Assembly (NCBI GenBank): GCA_934292955.1
Contig: CAKQXZ010000012.1
Span: forward strand, 1-42,575
DNA from: an uncultured Clostridia bacterium
GTDB lineage: Bacteria; Bacillota_A; Clostridia; Christensenellales; Borkfalkiaceae
Reading direction: 5' to 3'
DNA length: 42,575 nucleotides
Shown here: piece after piece, positions 23,288 to 33,045 of the stretch
Numbering within the stretch: the first letter of the stretch is position 1
Layout of the letters: each line of letters opens with the position of its first letter
The notes under the pieces: model-generated
What the model saw: only the letters and a program-made list of their open reading frames with translations
The model's database searches: none
Told to the model about the DNA's origin: nothing
Program-made: the position numbers and the translations under genes

Positions 23288-25429
23288 TTAAATTTTTGTT
23301 AGGCAAAGCAAAAATCCTGATACCGCGTTGGTTGAATTTCCGTTTGCAAGGTTAAATAAATCGAGTTCGCAATTATTCAATACTTCGCCCGATGCGGTGA
23401 AAGTTTCGTCCCTTTCAAACACGGTTGCGCGGTAAACGGCGTTGTCGTCGAAACCATTCAGCCTTATTTTTGGCTTTATGGCGTTAAGCCGTCTGTTTTT
23501 GAAAACCACCGAAACGATACACTCTTTTTTATCTTCCGAAAAAGTAGCGGTAACGTATTTTTCTTCGTCGTTGGCAATAACCGAGCAATCGCCGAACTGC
23601 AAGGTCTTTCTGTGTTCTTTATAGAACTTAATCTGCCTTTTTATTGCGGATATTTCGTCAGCCGACAGTTTGGCAAGATCCAATTCATACCCGAACGCGC
23701 CGTTTACGGCAACGATAAATCTTTCGGTTAGCGGGGTATGATTGCCCGTCTGATGGTTTGGCGAAGCCGAAACGTGCGCGCCCATGGTATTTTGCGGATA
23801 TGCGGCGAGCGTTCCCGCCTGAATTTCGAGCCGTTCCCTTGCATCGGTGTCGTCGCTTGCCCAGATTTGCGGCATAAACGCGAGTATTCCCAAATCGAAT
23901 CGGTTTCCGCCCGAAGCGCAACCTTCGAAAATCGCGTCGGGATATCTTTCGGTCACGGTCTTCAATATGCGGTAAAGATTGACGTAATAATCGTAAAAAT
24001 ATCGTCCGTAATATGTTCCCGTTCCGCCGATATCGGTCATAACGCGGTTGCAGTCCCATTTTACATAATCGGGTTTACACTTGTCAAACACTTTTATAAG
24101 CGCGTTTATAACATAATCGGCAACTTCGTCGTTGCAAAGGTCGAGCATGAGTTGCCAGCGCATTTCGATAGGTTCGGCTTCATTCAGCCGCATTGCGTAT
24201 TCGGGGTGCGCGCGATATAAATCGCTGTCTTTCGAAATCATTTCGGGTTCTACCCAAATGCCAAAGCCCAAGCCTTTTTTTCTTGCGTAATCGGCAAGAG
24301 ACGCGAGCCCGCCCGTTTTACTTTCGTTATCCGTCCAGTCGCCAAGGCTTGAATGGTCGTCGCTGCGACCGCCGAACCACCCGTCGTCAAGCACGAAGAG
24401 TTCGATTCCGACTTCTTTTGCCGTATCAATAAGGCTTCTTAGTTTTTCGCCGTTAAAATCGAAATAGGTCGCTTCCCAGTTGTTGAGAAGAACGGGGCGT
24501 TCTTTATTCAAAAACCTTTCAGGCACGATATGCTTCTTTACGAAATCGTGCATACCGGCCGATATTTCTTCAAACGTTTTACAGTTTGCCACTATCGTTT
24601 GCGGAGCGACGAATCTTTCGCCATTTTTAAGCGGATAATGCAGCATAAAGTCGCTTAAGCCCGCCAAAAACCTTGTCTGACCGAGCGGAGAAACGTCGGT
24701 TACGAACTTATGATTACCCGACCATACGGGGTTGAACGCCAGATATCTTCCGAGCCGTTCGTTATACGCCACGGTGAACGGATTATGCTTGTTGGAACTC
24801 GAGCCGTTTTTGGAATCGATAACGAACGTTCCGCGCGAAACTTCGGTTCTGCCCGTATGCCGCTCTCTGCCCCACGCGCCGTCGAACGAATAAACAAAAT
24901 TTTTCTCGCCGTCGAATTCCAGTTGCACGCTCGAAAGTCCGTCGACATATATAACGCCGTCGCCGAGATTTATTACTTCTGACGAAAAAGCGAGAACGTC
25001 GCTATTTGAAAAGGTCGAAATATACAGATTGACCCTTATTTTATGCGCGTCGTCCCGATAAACAAGTGTAAGCGTTTTTTCGCCGTCATACGCCTGCGGA
25101 AGTTTGTCGTCAAGAATTTTATAATCGCCGATATCGCAGCCGCGATAGGAAAATTTATTGGTAAAATTGCCGTTTGCGTTAACTATTTTCAAAAAAGGTT
25201 CGTTATCGTTTCCGTCGCCGAAATACGAGATAACGGTGCTATAGGCTGAGTAATTGTTGGTAGACGTATACGCGACGCGCCTGTTTATAAGACTGCTTAC
25301 TTCTATTCCCTTAATGTTTTTCAGCCTTTTTCCGTAGTACAAAATTTCGGTGCCGTATTCGTACTCTCTTAAAATAAATTCAGTGTTCGGCGTTGTTAAA
25401 ATGATAAGATCGTTTTGTTTTTCTATCAT
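23288..25429 (-). CDS. GH36 alpha-galactosidase
   Basis: The 713-residue enzyme has no signal peptide, so acts in the cytoplasm on imported alpha-galactosides. It shows the full GH36 set: N-terminal beta-sandwich (1-300), LDDGWFGGR (348-355), GIWVEPEM (390-397), YVKWDCNR (455-462, nucleophile D459), CASGGNRFD (504-512), SDDTDA (525-530, acid/base D526), and HVSASPNHQTG. Full length. Start at 25429 has AAGGG upstream. It is the only clear cytoplasmic galactosidase of the operon and suggests that the target glycan contains alpha-linked galactose. Confidence 0.95.
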   Translation of the reverse strand: MIEKQNDLIILTTPNTEFILREYEYGTEILYYGKRLKNIKGIEVSSLINRRVAYTSTNNYSAYSTVISYFGDGNDNEPFLKIVNANGNFTNKFSYRGCDIGDYKILDDKLPQAYDGEKTLTLVYRDDAHKIRVNLYISTFSNSDVLAFSSEVINLGDGVIYVDGLSSVQLEFDGEKNFVYSFDGAWGRERHTGRTEVSRGTFVIDSKNGSSSNKHNPFTVAYNERLGRYLAFNPVWSGNHKFVTDVSPLGQTRFLAGLSDFMLHYPLKNGERFVAPQTIVANCKTFEEISAGMHDFVKKHIVPERFLNKERPVLLNNWEATYFDFNGEKLRSLIDTAKEVGIELFVLDDGWFGGRSDDHSSLGDWTDNESKTGGLASLADYARKKGLGFGIWVEPEMISKDSDLYRAHPEYAMRLNEAEPIEMRWQLMLDLCNDEVADYVINALIKVFDKCKPDYVKWDCNRVMTDIGGTGTYYGRYFYDYYVNLYRILKTVTERYPDAIFEGCASGGNRFDLGILAFMPQIWASDDTDARERLEIQAGTLAAYPQNTMGAHVSASPNHQTGNHTPLTERFIVAVNGAFGYELDLAKLSADEISAIKRQIKFYKEHRKTLQFGDCSVIANDEEKYVTATFSEDKKECIVSVVFKNRRLNAIKPKIRLNGFDDNAVYRATVFERDETFTASGEVLNNCELDLFNLANGNSTNAVSGFLLCLTKI

Positions 25430-25449
25430 ATGTTTGCCCTTATAATCGC

Positions 25450-25483
25450 CTACGGCGAATAATAAATAAATTGTCCGCCGTAG
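25450..25483. other. Intergenic hairpin between GH-A-like gene and GH36 gene
   Basis: CTACGGCG and CGCCGTAG pair around an 18-base AT-rich loop. The U tract follows only on the plus strand, so on the coding strand it may act as an mRNA processing or stability element that sets different levels of the two gene products. Confidence 0.45.
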
Positions 25484-25500
25484 TTTTAATTTAATAATTC

Positions 25501-27093
25501 TTAATAACCCGCGCTGTCCGAAAGCAGAACGAAACTATGCGGCTTTATATCGACGTAAATCACGTTTTTCTTAGCCATCAGATAGTCTGCACTGCCAAGC
25601 GGCTCTACTCGCTTTTTATTGATCTGATCGAGCACTTCTCTGCTCACTTCGTAATAATCCATTTCTGACGGAGCGTAAGAAGAATGGTTCACTATAGCAA
25701 CCTTTTTAACCGAGTCGGAATCGTTGACCATAAGATACGACCATTTTGCATCGGGCATACAGAACGCCGTCATGCAAACTGCGGGATCTTCCGATTTTAC
25801 GGGATATATTTCTGCGCCGATTTCGGTGTATTTCATAATGAGCGACCAAGTGTAGTACTGCGGTCTCGCTTCCCAGTCGTTATCTCTGAACTTCCACAAG
25901 CCCATAGGCATCATCGACGAGCCGTAATGCACGTCGGCAAGAATCCAAAGCTTCATATCGGTAAGCCCCGCGTTGACAAAGTTAATCGCGTAGCGACCTA
26001 TCCAAGTGGCGCGTTCGAAACTGTCTATAGCCGCCTGCGCTTCCTGATCGGTCATTGTGTCGGACTTGGTGCCGAATTCGCTCAAACCGTAATCGCAGCC
26101 CGCTTCTTTGGCATAGCCCGCCACCGCTTCGGCATAGTCGGAAATGGTCTTGTTGTCGGTATCGTTATAAAAACGATAGGTGGACCCCGTGTACTTATCG
26201 ACAACGCCCTTAAGGTCAACCGTGTAACGGCGATAGTTTTTAAGCGTTGTGGACGCGTCCGCAGGACCTACGAACATAGCGAGATCTCTTGCATTTTCCT
26301 TTTTGAGTTTTGCATCTACGATCTTGCAAAGTTCTATAAACCCGGGCGCAACGTAACTCCATCCGCCGCCGTCTTCGGTGGATACCCCGTTTTCGTCGAC
26401 AAACGAAAGATTAGGCTCGGGAAAAATACTGAATTCTTTTATGCAGGTATAATTTTTTACCTTTTTAAGATAATTGAGAGCGGCGTAAACGGACTCGGCA
26501 AACTCTTCGTAACCGAGGAATTCGCTGCCGTCGTCGTTTTTAAGCCGCGGCGCGGTTATCCAGTGGTTGACGTATTTGTTACCCAGCCAACTCCCCGACA
26601 CCTTTCCGTCCTTAGACATAAACGTGGACTGACAGCCGTAAAAACTAAGGTCGACCACCACGCCGTTTTCTTCGCAGAAATCAAGCACGCGGTAAAGGGC
26701 TTGCATTTCAGCCGAATTAAAATCTACGTTCGGGCTGTCATAGTCGAAAAAGTTATAATCGTCGTTATCGTTGGCGCGTTCGTACCATTCGGGAAAAATC
26801 TGTGTTCTTATATTCTGCAGATTCATTTTTTTACATCTCGAAAACAGTTCCGCTATTTCCGTTTCGGTCATATCGGACGTTTGCGAAGTGAAATAATGCG
26901 AATCGAACTGTGCGCCGAAACCTTGCAAAAATTTTCCGTTTGAGTCGCCTACGGTATATACGTCGTAACCGTTTTCTATAACCGTACCCGAAGACGAATC
27001 GGAAGAATCGGGTTTACTCGAACTTCCGCCGCCCGTGCAAGCCGAAAACAGCAATACCGCGCACGCCATAAAGGCAATAATTCTTTTTTTCAT
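25501..27093 (-). CDS. Secreted lipoprotein with GH-A clan-like TIM barrel (copy 2)
   Basis: The 530-residue product has a signal peptide with lipobox FSAC (Cys19), a Ser-rich linker (23-36), and a barrel that starts FLQGFGAQFDSHYF (55-68), much like the GFGGx opening of GH30/GH39-type enzymes. Candidate acid/base is E226 in FPEPN (E220 is an alternative); candidate nucleophile is E339 in GLSEFGTKSD, and both positions are shared with the paralogue. A small beta domain ends the chain. Family and substrate are unknown. It follows its paralogue by six bases, so a tandem duplication. Gene products likely sit on the outer membrane face to cut the glycan before import. Confidence 0.78.
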   Translation of the reverse strand: MKKRIIAFMACAVLLFSACTGGGSSSKPDSSDSSSGTVIENGYDVYTVGDSNGKFLQGFGAQFDSHYFTSQTSDMTETEIAELFSRCKKMNLQNIRTQIFPEWYERANDNDDYNFFDYDSPNVDFNSAEMQALYRVLDFCEENGVVVDLSFYGCQSTFMSKDGKVSGSWLGNKYVNHWITAPRLKNDDGSEFLGYEEFAESVYAALNYLKKVKNYTCIKEFSIFPEPNLSFVDENGVSTEDGGGWSYVAPGFIELCKIVDAKLKKENARDLAMFVGPADASTTLKNYRRYTVDLKGVVDKYTGSTYRFYNDTDNKTISDYAEAVAGYAKEAGCDYGLSEFGTKSDTMTDQEAQAAIDSFERATWIGRYAINFVNAGLTDMKLWILADVHYGSSMMPMGLWKFRDNDWEARPQYYTWSLIMKYTEIGAEIYPVKSEDPAVCMTAFCMPDAKWSYLMVNDSDSVKKVAIVNHSSYAPSEMDYYEVSREVLDQINKKRVEPLGSADYLMAKKNVIYVDIKPHSFVLLSDSAGY

Positions 27094-27099
27094 AATCGA

Positions 27100-28626
27100 T
27101 TATTTTTTATCCGACAAAACTACGAACGAGTTTGCGGGAATTTCTACGTTATACGCGCCGTCGGCTTTTTTAACAACCGCAGAAGAAGAAATCGGCTTGA
27201 CTTCTCTGTTTGCGGGGATCGTCGATTCGCTCATAAGATAATAATTCATATCCGCCGCCGACAAACCGTTCACGACCGAAACTTTTTTTGTAACCGTCGA
27301 ATCGTTTGCGATCATATAACTCCAGCTTCCGTCGGGAAGTTCGAAAGCGACCATGCAAAGATTTTCGTCTTCGGTCATAACGGGGTGAATTTTCGCGCCC
27401 TTGTCGGTATACTTGGTTATAAGCGACCACGAATAATAGCACGGGCGGGCTTCCCAGTTTTCGTCACGGAACTTCCACAAGCCCATCGCCATAACGTAAC
27501 CGCCGTAATTGACGTCGTTAAGAGTCCACACTTTCATGTTCGAGAGTCCCGCGTTCACAAGGTTTATCATGTAACGTGCCATAAACATCGCGCGGGCGTA
27601 ACTATCCATATGAATGTAATAGTCGTCGTCGTTTTCGTAAGTGTTTTTACTGCCGAATTCTGCAAGACCGAAAGGTACGCCGGTAGATTCACACATGTCG
27701 TTCATAGCCACGCCGTAATCGTAAAAGGTCTTGTTCGGCTCGTCTTCGGGATATCTGTAGGTGGAAACGGTTCCGCGGTCAAGCACGCCGTCGAGCGATC
27801 TTAAATATTTACCGAACTGAACTACCGTGGTAGACGCGTCGGCGGGACCCGAAAATGCGATTTTATCGCGTATGCCTTCTTTCTTAAGTTTAGAGTCGAT
27901 AAGTTTGCAAAGCCTTACAAAGCCCGAGTAACTCGTGGTTCCGTCGGCAAGCACGAACGAAAGGTTGGGTTCGGGATAAACGCTGAACTCGTTGACGCAT
28001 GTATACTTTTTGACGTTAAGTATATAGTTAAGGCATGCGTAAACAGATTCGGCGTATTCGTTATATCCGTCGAAATCGAGCGTTTCTTTAGGCGCGGTAA
28101 CCCAATGTTTTGTAAACGGCGCGCCCAGCCAACTGCCGGTAATCTTTCCGTCCTGCGATCTGAAAAGCGAGTTACAGCCGTAAAAACTTAAGTCGACCGA
28201 AACGTTTGCTTCTTCGCAGAAATCGAGCAAGGTGTATAACTGAGTCATTTCGATAGAGTTGAAGTCAACGTTAGGGCTGTCGTAATCGAAAGAGTTATAA
28301 TCGTCGTTGTCGTTCGCGCGTTCGTACCATTCGGGGAAGATCTGCGTTCTTATGTTCTGCAGATTCATTTCCTTTATGCGCTTATAAAGTTCCGCCAACT
28401 CTTCGTCGGAAAACGCGTCGTAGTTTTCGAAATTTCTTTTGTAAATATGCGTATCGAGTTGTCCGCCGAAACCGAGAACGGTTTTGCCGTTCCACTCCCC
28501 GACGTTATACTGAACGTAGCCGTCGGGAATTTTAACGCCGCCCGTCGACGAATCGGCGGGTTTTGTGCAAGCCGTTGCCGTCAGCATAGCCGCGCAAAGC
28601 AAACCTGCAATGATTTTCTTTTTCAT
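27100..28626 (-). CDS. Secreted lipoprotein with GH-A clan-like TIM barrel (copy 1)
   Basis: The 508-residue paralogue of the next gene has lipobox TATAC (Cys20), a shorter linker, barrel opening VLGFGGQLDTHIY (50-62), candidate acid/base E219 in YPEPN (E213 in VNEF is an alternative) and nucleophile E323 in GLAEFGSKN. The stretch around residues 88-125 is nearly identical in the two copies, while the linker, loops at 183-187 and 226-236, and the C-terminal domain differ, which points to diverged specificity. Located right after the solute-binding protein. GGGAGAATAT precedes the ATG. Confidence 0.78.
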   Translation of the reverse strand: MKKKIIAGLLCAAMLTATACTKPADSSTGGVKIPDGYVQYNVGEWNGKTVLGFGGQLDTHIYKRNFENYDAFSDEELAELYKRIKEMNLQNIRTQIFPEWYERANDNDDYNSFDYDSPNVDFNSIEMTQLYTLLDFCEEANVSVDLSFYGCNSLFRSQDGKITGSWLGAPFTKHWVTAPKETLDFDGYNEYAESVYACLNYILNVKKYTCVNEFSVYPEPNLSFVLADGTTSYSGFVRLCKLIDSKLKKEGIRDKIAFSGPADASTTVVQFGKYLRSLDGVLDRGTVSTYRYPEDEPNKTFYDYGVAMNDMCESTGVPFGLAEFGSKNTYENDDDYYIHMDSYARAMFMARYMINLVNAGLSNMKVWTLNDVNYGGYVMAMGLWKFRDENWEARPCYYSWSLITKYTDKGAKIHPVMTEDENLCMVAFELPDGSWSYMIANDSTVTKKVSVVNGLSAADMNYYLMSESTIPANREVKPISSSAVVKKADGAYNVEIPANSFVVLSDKK

Positions 28627-28651
28627 CTGATATTCTCCCGTTATCGGTTAA

Positions 28652-30313
28652 TCAGGACTTTGTAGCGTCCGTTTTTATTCCGCGAAGTTGCGCGTAAATT
28701 TTATATCTGTCGGTAAGGAAGTTGATATAGGTCGCCGCGGTATTACGGTAAATGCGTTCTGCCGAAGAGAAAGTCTTGTAAGAATCGGCTGCGCCCGTCC
28801 AAGCGGCGTAAGTAACGTCGTTGAAGAAGGAGTTGCCCGCAGAGTCGCGGTTGAGCGCGGTGTCGTCGTCAAGACCTAAGAAGAGCATGTTTGCCGTTGC
28901 GCTTTTGTAACGCGGAGCGTTTTTGCAAAGGTCTATCCAGCCTTTTTCTTCATCGGTGTAGTCGCCGTAAATTCTGCCCCATTTTGCGTCGAGATCGATA
29001 AGCGAATAAATGCCCGAATACGGGGGATCGAGAACATATTTGTCCGCTTTATCGGTAGGATAGGTGTAAAAACCTTCGCCCGCGTCGATCCAGTGCGTGT
29101 TTTTAACGCCGTATTTTGCAAGTTCGTAATTTTCACGCGAAGAAGTAAGCCACGAAATGTATTTAAGAACCATGTCGGCGTTCGGGGTGGATTTGTTTAT
29201 GGCAAGACAGTCGGCTGCCGTCTGTTTTTCATGGAAACCGCTCTTTTCGGTTGCGTTGCCCGAAGAGTCTACGCCTTTAAGCGGGTTAAGGAATGTAAAC
29301 GTTGCCGACGGATTGTGCGCTTTTACCTGACGGCTGACCTTTATAAGATTGGTGACCTTGGGGTCTACGACGTAAAGCGCGCCGTTTCCGTTTACATAAT
29401 CGTTAAGTCTGTTCGTTTTGGGCTTGGTGTAACTGTCGGCTTCCCAAAGTCCCGTATTTTCCCAATAATATTCGTAATGGAGCGATTCTTTATATGCCGC
29501 GGAAAGGTTGCCGGGAACGATTTCTTTAAGGCTGCCGTCTTCGTTGTTTATTCTTGCGTAGTTAGCGTAGTTGGATTCGCCGAACGGACCTACCGTAATC
29601 ATAGATTCGACGTCCCAGGGCATGCCGATAAGGGGCGATTTGCAGATATTCTGCGCAACCATACGCTGCATCATATCCTGAAAATCGGCTATAGTAACAA
29701 GGGTTTTCTTCTTCGTACCGGCTGCTTCGTTAACCGCGCCGAGATCGTCGTTATGACCTTCTTCGGTGGTGTAACCTACCGCTTCCATATAGTCTTTTCT
29801 GATCATAAGACCGGTATTTTTGGTTTCGCTGAGACTGGGAATACCGTAAACGATTCCGAGAGTATCGGTAACCGCGCCGAACGCTTCTTCGCCGAAGAAA
29901 GTTTTAAGTTCGGGGTAATCTTCGTCTATCATATCGGCAAGATCGAGACAGACGTTCTGTTCGAACATAAGCGTTTCTATCCCCGCCTGCCCGATATAGT
30001 CAACTGCAGCGTCCCAGTTTTTGGTGGTCATCTGAGTGGACATGGCGGTCGTAAAGTCTTTATTTGTATAAACCGTCACCTGCAGATTGATTTTTTCGCC
30101 CGTATCTTCGTAAAATTTCTTTTCGATAGCGGCTTTTACTGCGGAATCTTCGCTTGCCGCGCTTATTTCGTCGGACGATATCATGACCTTTATCGTGGTC
30201 GTGGGTTTATCGCCTGTGGACGAATCCGCGGGATTTTTCTTACACGACGAAACGCATAAAAGCGTCGTTGCCGCAAGGAAAGCGGCTGTGATCGATTTCA
30301 AAAGTTTTTTCAT
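28652..30313 (-). CDS. ABC transporter extracellular solute-binding lipoprotein, LplA-like
   Basis: The 553-residue product has a signal peptide with lipobox VSSC (Cys24) and the type 1 sugar-binding fold of large Bacillota oligosaccharide binders: TTIKVMISSDE, NWDAAVDYIGQ, YGIPSLSETKNTGLMIRKDYM, and C-terminal YAAWTGAADSYKTF. Its length fits the LplA/YtcQ group (about 500-560), which binds oligosaccharides such as rhamnogalacturonan or mannan fragments. It lies after the two permease genes, 38 bases from the second. AGGAGAAAAT precedes the start. No ATPase is encoded nearby; such systems use a shared MsmX-like one. Confidence 0.92.
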   Translation of the reverse strand: MKKLLKSITAAFLAATTLLCVSSCKKNPADSSTGDKPTTTIKVMISSDEISAASEDSAVKAAIEKKFYEDTGEKINLQVTVYTNKDFTTAMSTQMTTKNWDAAVDYIGQAGIETLMFEQNVCLDLADMIDEDYPELKTFFGEEAFGAVTDTLGIVYGIPSLSETKNTGLMIRKDYMEAVGYTTEEGHNDDLGAVNEAAGTKKKTLVTIADFQDMMQRMVAQNICKSPLIGMPWDVESMITVGPFGESNYANYARINNEDGSLKEIVPGNLSAAYKESLHYEYYWENTGLWEADSYTKPKTNRLNDYVNGNGALYVVDPKVTNLIKVSRQVKAHNPSATFTFLNPLKGVDSSGNATEKSGFHEKQTAADCLAINKSTPNADMVLKYISWLTSSRENYELAKYGVKNTHWIDAGEGFYTYPTDKADKYVLDPPYSGIYSLIDLDAKWGRIYGDYTDEEKGWIDLCKNAPRYKSATANMLFLGLDDDTALNRDSAGNSFFNDVTYAAWTGAADSYKTFSSAERIYRNTAATYINFLTDRYKIYAQLRGIKTDATKS

Positions 30314-30351
30314 AAAATTTTCTCCTTATAAAAGAGTATGCAACGCCGACT

Positions 30352-31209
30352 TCAGCCTTTGACCGCGCCGACGATAACGCCGTTGATAAAATATTTCTGC
30401 AAAAACGGATAAACGATAACGATAGGCAGCGTGGTAACGATAATAGCCGCGTTCTTTATCGCTTCGGTAGGAAGTTTACCCGAAGGATCTTTGAGTATTC
30501 CCGACTGATCCTGCATTGCGCGAAGTATGGCTTGCGCAGGCTGTTTTTCCTGCGTTTTTATAAACAGCAACGGTCCGAACCAATTGTTCCAGAACCCGAC
30601 TGCGGTAAAAAGTATTACCGAGGCGATAACGGGGAAAGACAGCGGAGCGACTATTTTTACAAGAATATACAGATTACCCGCGCCGTCTATCGAAGCCGCT
30701 TCGCAAAGCGAATCGGGAATGCCTAAAAAGAAGTTTTTCATCAGAATGATATTCCATGCCGAAACCGCGCCCGGAAGAATTATGGCAAACAGACTGTCGT
30801 CAAGCCCTAACCCCGTTACCACGAGATAATACGGAATCGTTCCGCCGCCGAACAGCATTGTGAATATCGCGAAGAAGGAAAAGAATTTTTTCCATAAAAA
30901 CTGTTTTCTCGTTATCGCGTAGGCAAACAGCGAGCAGTTAACAACCATAAGCACAGTACCCGTGACGGTAACAAACACGGAGTTAAGGAGCGCGCGAAGA
31001 ATGTTCAGGTGCGACGTGAAAATGTATTTGTACGCGACCAGCGACCACTGCTTGGGAAAGAATGTATATCCGTACTTTGTAAACGCTTCCGCCGACGTGA
31101 ACGACGCCGAAAGTATGAGTATTACGGGTATTATGAATGTGAGCGACAATAATATTATAAGAAAAATATTTATTCCGTCTACTATTTTACGTTGTTTTGC
31201 TTCGACCAT
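30352..31209 (-). CDS. ABC sugar transporter permease, LplC/YtcP type
   Basis: A 285-residue membrane protein with six hydrophobic segments. It has the group's typical phrases FTMLFGGGTIPYYLVVTGLGL and the cytoplasmic coupling EAA loop EAASIDGAGNLYILVKIVAPLS (split here: EAASIDGAG, then KIVAPLS), which contacts the ATPase, and ends PFLQKYFINGVIVGAVKG as most LplC-type proteins do. Partner of the fused permease ten bases upstream. The import system moves the cut glycan into the cell. Confidence 0.95.
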   Translation of the reverse strand: MVEAKQRKIVDGINIFLIILLSLTFIIPVILILSASFTSAEAFTKYGYTFFPKQWSLVAYKYIFTSHLNILRALLNSVFVTVTGTVLMVVNCSLFAYAITRKQFLWKKFFSFFAIFTMLFGGGTIPYYLVVTGLGLDDSLFAIILPGAVSAWNIILMKNFFLGIPDSLCEAASIDGAGNLYILVKIVAPLSFPVIASVILFTAVGFWNNWFGPLLFIKTQEKQPAQAILRAMQDQSGILKDPSGKLPTEAIKNAAIIVTTLPIVIVYPFLQKYFINGVIVGAVKG

Positions 31210-31219
31210 AATTTACTCC

Positions 31220-33022
31220 TTACCAAAGCCCCGGATTGTCGGTTTTTCTGACTATTTTGTTAGCCGTAAGAACCAATGCAAGCGATATAAGACTTTGAAT
31301 CAAACCTATCGCGGTGGACGGACTGTAACCCGAAGGTCCGCTCTGAAGTTGCCTGAATATCAGCGAACTGAAAACTTCGGTAACGCCGCGCAGCGCGTAG
31401 TTGTCTCCGCCTATCATCGCATAAATCTGATCGAAATCGTCTTTTATGAGCGAACCCATGTTAAGAATAAGCTGAATGCCTATTACGGGCATCATACCGG
31501 GAATAGTGACGTGCCACAGTTTATTCCATGCTTTCGCGCCGTCGATTTCCGCCGCTTCGTATAAATCGGTATCTATAGAAGTAAGCGCGGCAAGATAAAC
31601 TATCGTACCCCACCCCACGTTTTTCCATACCGAAGTGGCGGTAAGAATGCCCCACCAGTATTTGGGCGTGTCGTAAAATTTTACAGGCTCGAGTTTCAGC
31701 GCGATAAGGCAGTTATTGATAATACCGCCGTCGGTTGCAAGCAGCAGATAACACATGCCCGACAATACTATCCACGAAACGAAATACGGCAGATAAGAAA
31801 TTGTCTGAACGGCTTTTTTGAACAGACCGTTTGCAAGCCTGTTGAACATCAGCGCGAGAATTATTGACGCCGGGAACCCGAAAACGAATTTAAGCACCGC
31901 CATGCAGACCGTGTTTCTGAGCAGATTCCAGAACCCCGATCCCGCGTTGGTGAACGCGTTTACGAAATGCTTGAAACCTACCCATTCGCTGCCGAATATT
32001 CCGCCTTCTACCGTATAATCCTTAAACGCGACTATAAGCCCCGCCATCGGCGCGTAACTGAACAGAACGAACAGCACGACCGCAGGGATTATCATAATAT
32101 ACAAACTGTAGTTGTGAATAAACGATTTGAATTTTTTACCTGACCTGAACGACGTGAAAAATCTTTTTAACGCGCCGCTTACTATGCCGTAAACTATGCC
32201 AGCGATAAGCAACGCGCCCGCCACCGACAATATGACGATGAGCGCGACGTTTGCCGAATTTTTAACTATAACGTAGCCCGCAACGCACTGTTTCAGGGTA
32301 TTGTTTTCGGCAAAAGAATTTCCGTTTTCGTCAATACCCACAACGGACGCATTGACGCTTACGGGCGAATACTTAACCGAATTTTTTCCGACTTCTTCAA
32401 GTCCGCAATCGGAAGCGACTTCTATAGTCCCCTTAAACGAAAACTCTATGCCCGAAATATTCATATCGGGTATAACGAATGTAAAAATCGTATAGCCGCT
32501 TGCCTGAGAATATCTGTCCGTTAAATCGGCGGCATCGAATACTTCGCCGCTTTTAACGTCTTTTGGATTTACGGTAATTGCCGAGCTGTTCAGCATGTAT
32601 ACCGACTTATCGTATTTTTCAACGCTTCTTGCGATTTTTCCGTTTGAAAAATTCTTGAAAACGTTCTGATTGTTTCTGTCCGCAAAAAATTCGACGGCGT
32701 CCTTAAACGTATAGTTGCCTACGCCTTTGGTTTTGTTGACGTCTTTGAACGAGAACGACAGCAGATATCCGTCGCCCTGCTCTTTTGCGTTTTTAAGAGT
32801 AATTCTGCCCTTATCGCCCGATACAGACGACACACCGTCTAAAATTTTGTTTACTTCGTCCTTTATCGACTGCAAATCGCTACCGTCGGTTTTTTCGACG
32901 GTTACGGTAAACGTTCCCGTTCCGTTGCGGTCGAAATCCACCGATACGGCGGAACAACCGCAAAGAACGGTCAATGCGAGAAAGGACAATATTGTAAAAA
33001 GCAGTCTGTTAAATTTGTTCAT
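31220..33022 (-). CDS. ABC sugar permease (LplB type) fused to an N-terminal lipoprotein domain
   Basis: LplB permeases are about 300 residues. This product has 600. Residues 1-23 are a signal peptide with lipobox-like LCGC (Cys23). Residues 24-255 are an extracellular beta-rich domain opening SVDFDRNGTGTFTVTVEKT, similar to LppM-type lipoprotein domains. A membrane segment lies at about 259-283, a basic linker at 284-303, then the permease from 304 (HNYSLYIMIIPAVVLFVLFS) to the end, with the EAA loop YEAAEIDGAKAWNKLWHVTIP shortened here to YEAAEIDGAKAW. Topology is consistent: N-terminus outside, one crossing, permease start inside. The frame is open throughout and no separate start with a Shine-Dalgarno is seen at the junction. 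The fusion is unusual. Confidence 0.9.
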   Translation of the reverse strand: MNKFNRLLFTILSFLALTVLCGCSAVSVDFDRNGTGTFTVTVEKTDGSDLQSIKDEVNKILDGVSSVSGDKGRITLKNAKEQGDGYLLSFSFKDVNKTKGVGNYTFKDAVEFFADRNNQNVFKNFSNGKIARSVEKYDKSVYMLNSSAITVNPKDVKSGEVFDAADLTDRYSQASGYTIFTFVIPDMNISGIEFSFKGTIEVASDCGLEEVGKNSVKYSPVSVNASVVGIDENGNSFAENNTLKQCVAGYVIVKNSANVALIVILSVAGALLIAGIVYGIVSGALKRFFTSFRSGKKFKSFIHNYSLYIMIIPAVVLFVLFSYAPMAGLIVAFKDYTVEGGIFGSEWVGFKHFVNAFTNAGSGFWNLLRNTVCMAVLKFVFGFPASIILALMFNRLANGLFKKAVQTISYLPYFVSWIVLSGMCYLLLATDGGIINNCLIALKLEPVKFYDTPKYWWGILTATSVWKNVGWGTIVYLAALTSIDTDLYEAAEIDGAKAWNKLWHVTIPGMMPVIGIQLILNMGSLIKDDFDQIYAMIGGDNYALRGVTEVFSSLIFRQLQSGPSGYSPSTAIGLIQSLISLALVLTANKIVRKTDNPGLW

Positions 33023-33045
33023 CTTATTTTTCGTTACCGTCCTTT

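Noticed and set aside
25684..26943. Plus-strand open frame of 419 codons
   Set aside because: Antisense shadow of a GH-A-like lipoprotein gene; similar frames opposite its paralogue confirm the cause.
30352..33022. A local ABC ATPase gene for the sugar importer
   Set aside because: No Walker A/ABC signature in the glycan locus; expected to be a shared ATPase encoded elsewhere.
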